A stretch of 13,416 bases of DNA from assembly GCA_028872685.1 (NCBI GenBank), contig JAPKEI010000033.1, positions 1-13,416 on the forward strand, given 5' to 3'. Origin of the DNA: Verrucomicrobiota bacterium. GTDB taxonomy: Bacteria; Verrucomicrobiota; Verrucomicrobiia; Limisphaerales; UBA1100. Positions 12,821-13,416 of the stretch are shown one piece after another. A program made the position numbers and the translations under genes. Under the pieces are notes generated by a model. It saw only the letters and a list, made by a program, of their open reading frames with translations. It ran no database searches and had not been told where the DNA came from. The first letter of the stretch is position 1, and each line of letters starts with the position of its first letter.

Positions 12821-13416
12821 TCAAGCCTGAGGCGAACCCGTCAAAATCCACTTCGCCAGTGCGAGCAGGAAAAAGAAGCCCGCTACGTCTGTGACGGTGG
12901 TGATCAAAATGCTGGAGCCCAGCGCGGGGTCGAGCCGGAAAAATTTCAGAGCAAATGGAATGAGCACCCCGAAGAGCGCGGCCGCCAGCAGGTTAAGGAC
13001 CATCGCCGCACCGACCACGAGGCCGAGGATCGCGCCCATTTCTGCTGTGATCCCGAATTTGGGCGCAATCAAATAACTGACCAATCCCACGATTAAGCCG
13101 ATGATGGTGCCGATCAGTAATCCTAAAAGCAATTCCTTGAACAATGCCTTGCGGCCGTCGCCCGGCGACAGTTCGCCCAAGGCCATGTCGCGAATAATCA
13201 CGGTGACCGTTTGCATGCCCGCGTTACCGCCTTGGCTGGCGATGATCGGCAAGAAAACCGCCAGCACCACAAATTCCTTGATGGTTCCCTGGAACACGCC
13301 AACCACCGCGCCGGCGAGACAGGCAGTCAGCAGGTTGACAAACAGCCACGGCAAGCGGCGTTTGAAGGATTGCGTCCACGGCGTGAGTGTGCGCTCTTCA
13401 CCGTCGAGGCCCACCA
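12821..13416 (-). CDS. mgtE: Magnesium transporter MgtE, C-terminal channel domain (5' truncated by window)
   Basis: About 198 codons of the membrane domain are visible; the cytoplasmic N and CBS domains lie beyond the right edge. The full protein is normally about 450 residues and forms a gated Mg2+ channel. Visible motifs are the 'RRLPWLFVNLLTA' entry into TM1 (about 19-31 of the visible part), 'LPIIASQGGNAGMQT' (55-69), helices near 93-116 and 125-155, and the final helix with 'TTVTDVAGFFFLLALA' (172-187), whose aspartate (Asp176) matches the pore Mg2+-binding aspartate of Thermus MgtE. The frame is open to the edge, so the GTG near 13414 is an internal valine, not a start. The mscS-family gene follows 32 bp downstream. 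Confidence 0.95.
   Translation of the reverse strand, partial: VGLDGEERTLTPWTQSFKRRLPWLFVNLLTACLAGAVVGVFQGTIKEFVVLAVFLPIIASQGGNAGMQTVTVIIRDMALGELSPGDGRKALFKELLLGLLIGTIIGLIVGLVSYLIAPKFGITAEMGAILGLVVGAAMVLNLLAAALFGVLIPFALKFFRLDPALGSSILITTVTDVAGFFFLLALAKWILTGSPQA

Noticed and set aside
12789..12826. Promoter for the mscS-family gene starting from TTGACC over the mgtE stop
   Set aside because: No acceptable -10 hexamer lies 16-18 bases downstream; co-transcription with mgtE is simpler.

Overview
The window looks like an ordinary housekeeping stretch of a moderately GC-rich, Gram-negative bacterial chromosome. A complete TonB-ExbB-ExbD set and two lipoprotein- or secretion-type signal peptides imply an outer membrane. 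Protein style (signal-peptide-bearing ExbB, a DnaK/HscA-like Hsp70 with an insertion, a TlpA-like protein with a helical N-terminal domain, infC with a basic N-terminus and an acidic tail, few Shine-Dalgarno sites) fits the PVC superphylum, most likely Verrucomicrobiota. That assignment is inference from memory of family members, not a search. I see no rRNA, tRNA, CRISPR array, insertion sequence or phage gene.

Layout from left to right. Positions 1-156 hold the C-terminal end of arginyl-tRNA synthetase (+). It converges on a stand-alone phosphopantothenate-cysteine ligase, coaB (-). A divergent spacer with a 7-bp-period repeat array leads to an Hsp70 chaperone (+). This converges, with a 3-bp gap, on infC (-), which starts at TTG. 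A second divergent spacer precedes a DUF1015 protein and argG (both +, 10 bp apart). argG abuts a minus-strand tonB-exbB-exbD operon whose genes overlap by 4 and 1 bases. Upstream of tonB lies a beta-CASP metallo-beta-lactamase RNase (-), divergent from apaG (+). apaG abuts infA (-). Next come a TlpA-like thioredoxin (-), a candidate 45-codon secreted peptide (-), an MscS-family channel (-) and the 3' part of mgtE (-), which runs off the right edge.

Functional themes: translation (argS, infC, infA), RNA turnover (beta-CASP RNase), protein quality control (Hsp70, TlpA-like), small-molecule metabolism (coaB, argG), energised outer-membrane uptake (TonB system) and ion or osmotic homeostasis (mscS-family, mgtE, possibly apaG). 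The genes are densely packed, and four convergent junctions have gaps of 17, 3, 0 and 0 bp, with short hairpins over three of them. Two minus-strand promoters (for the RNase and tonB) sit so close to their start codons that the transcripts should be leaderless or nearly so.

I found no convincing new multi-gene system. The observations most worth checking are the heptamer-phased repeat at 784-853, the possible CTG-initiated secreted peptide coupled to the mscS-family gene, the TTG start and acidic tail of IF-3 outside its usual ribosomal-protein operon, and the leaderless promoters.
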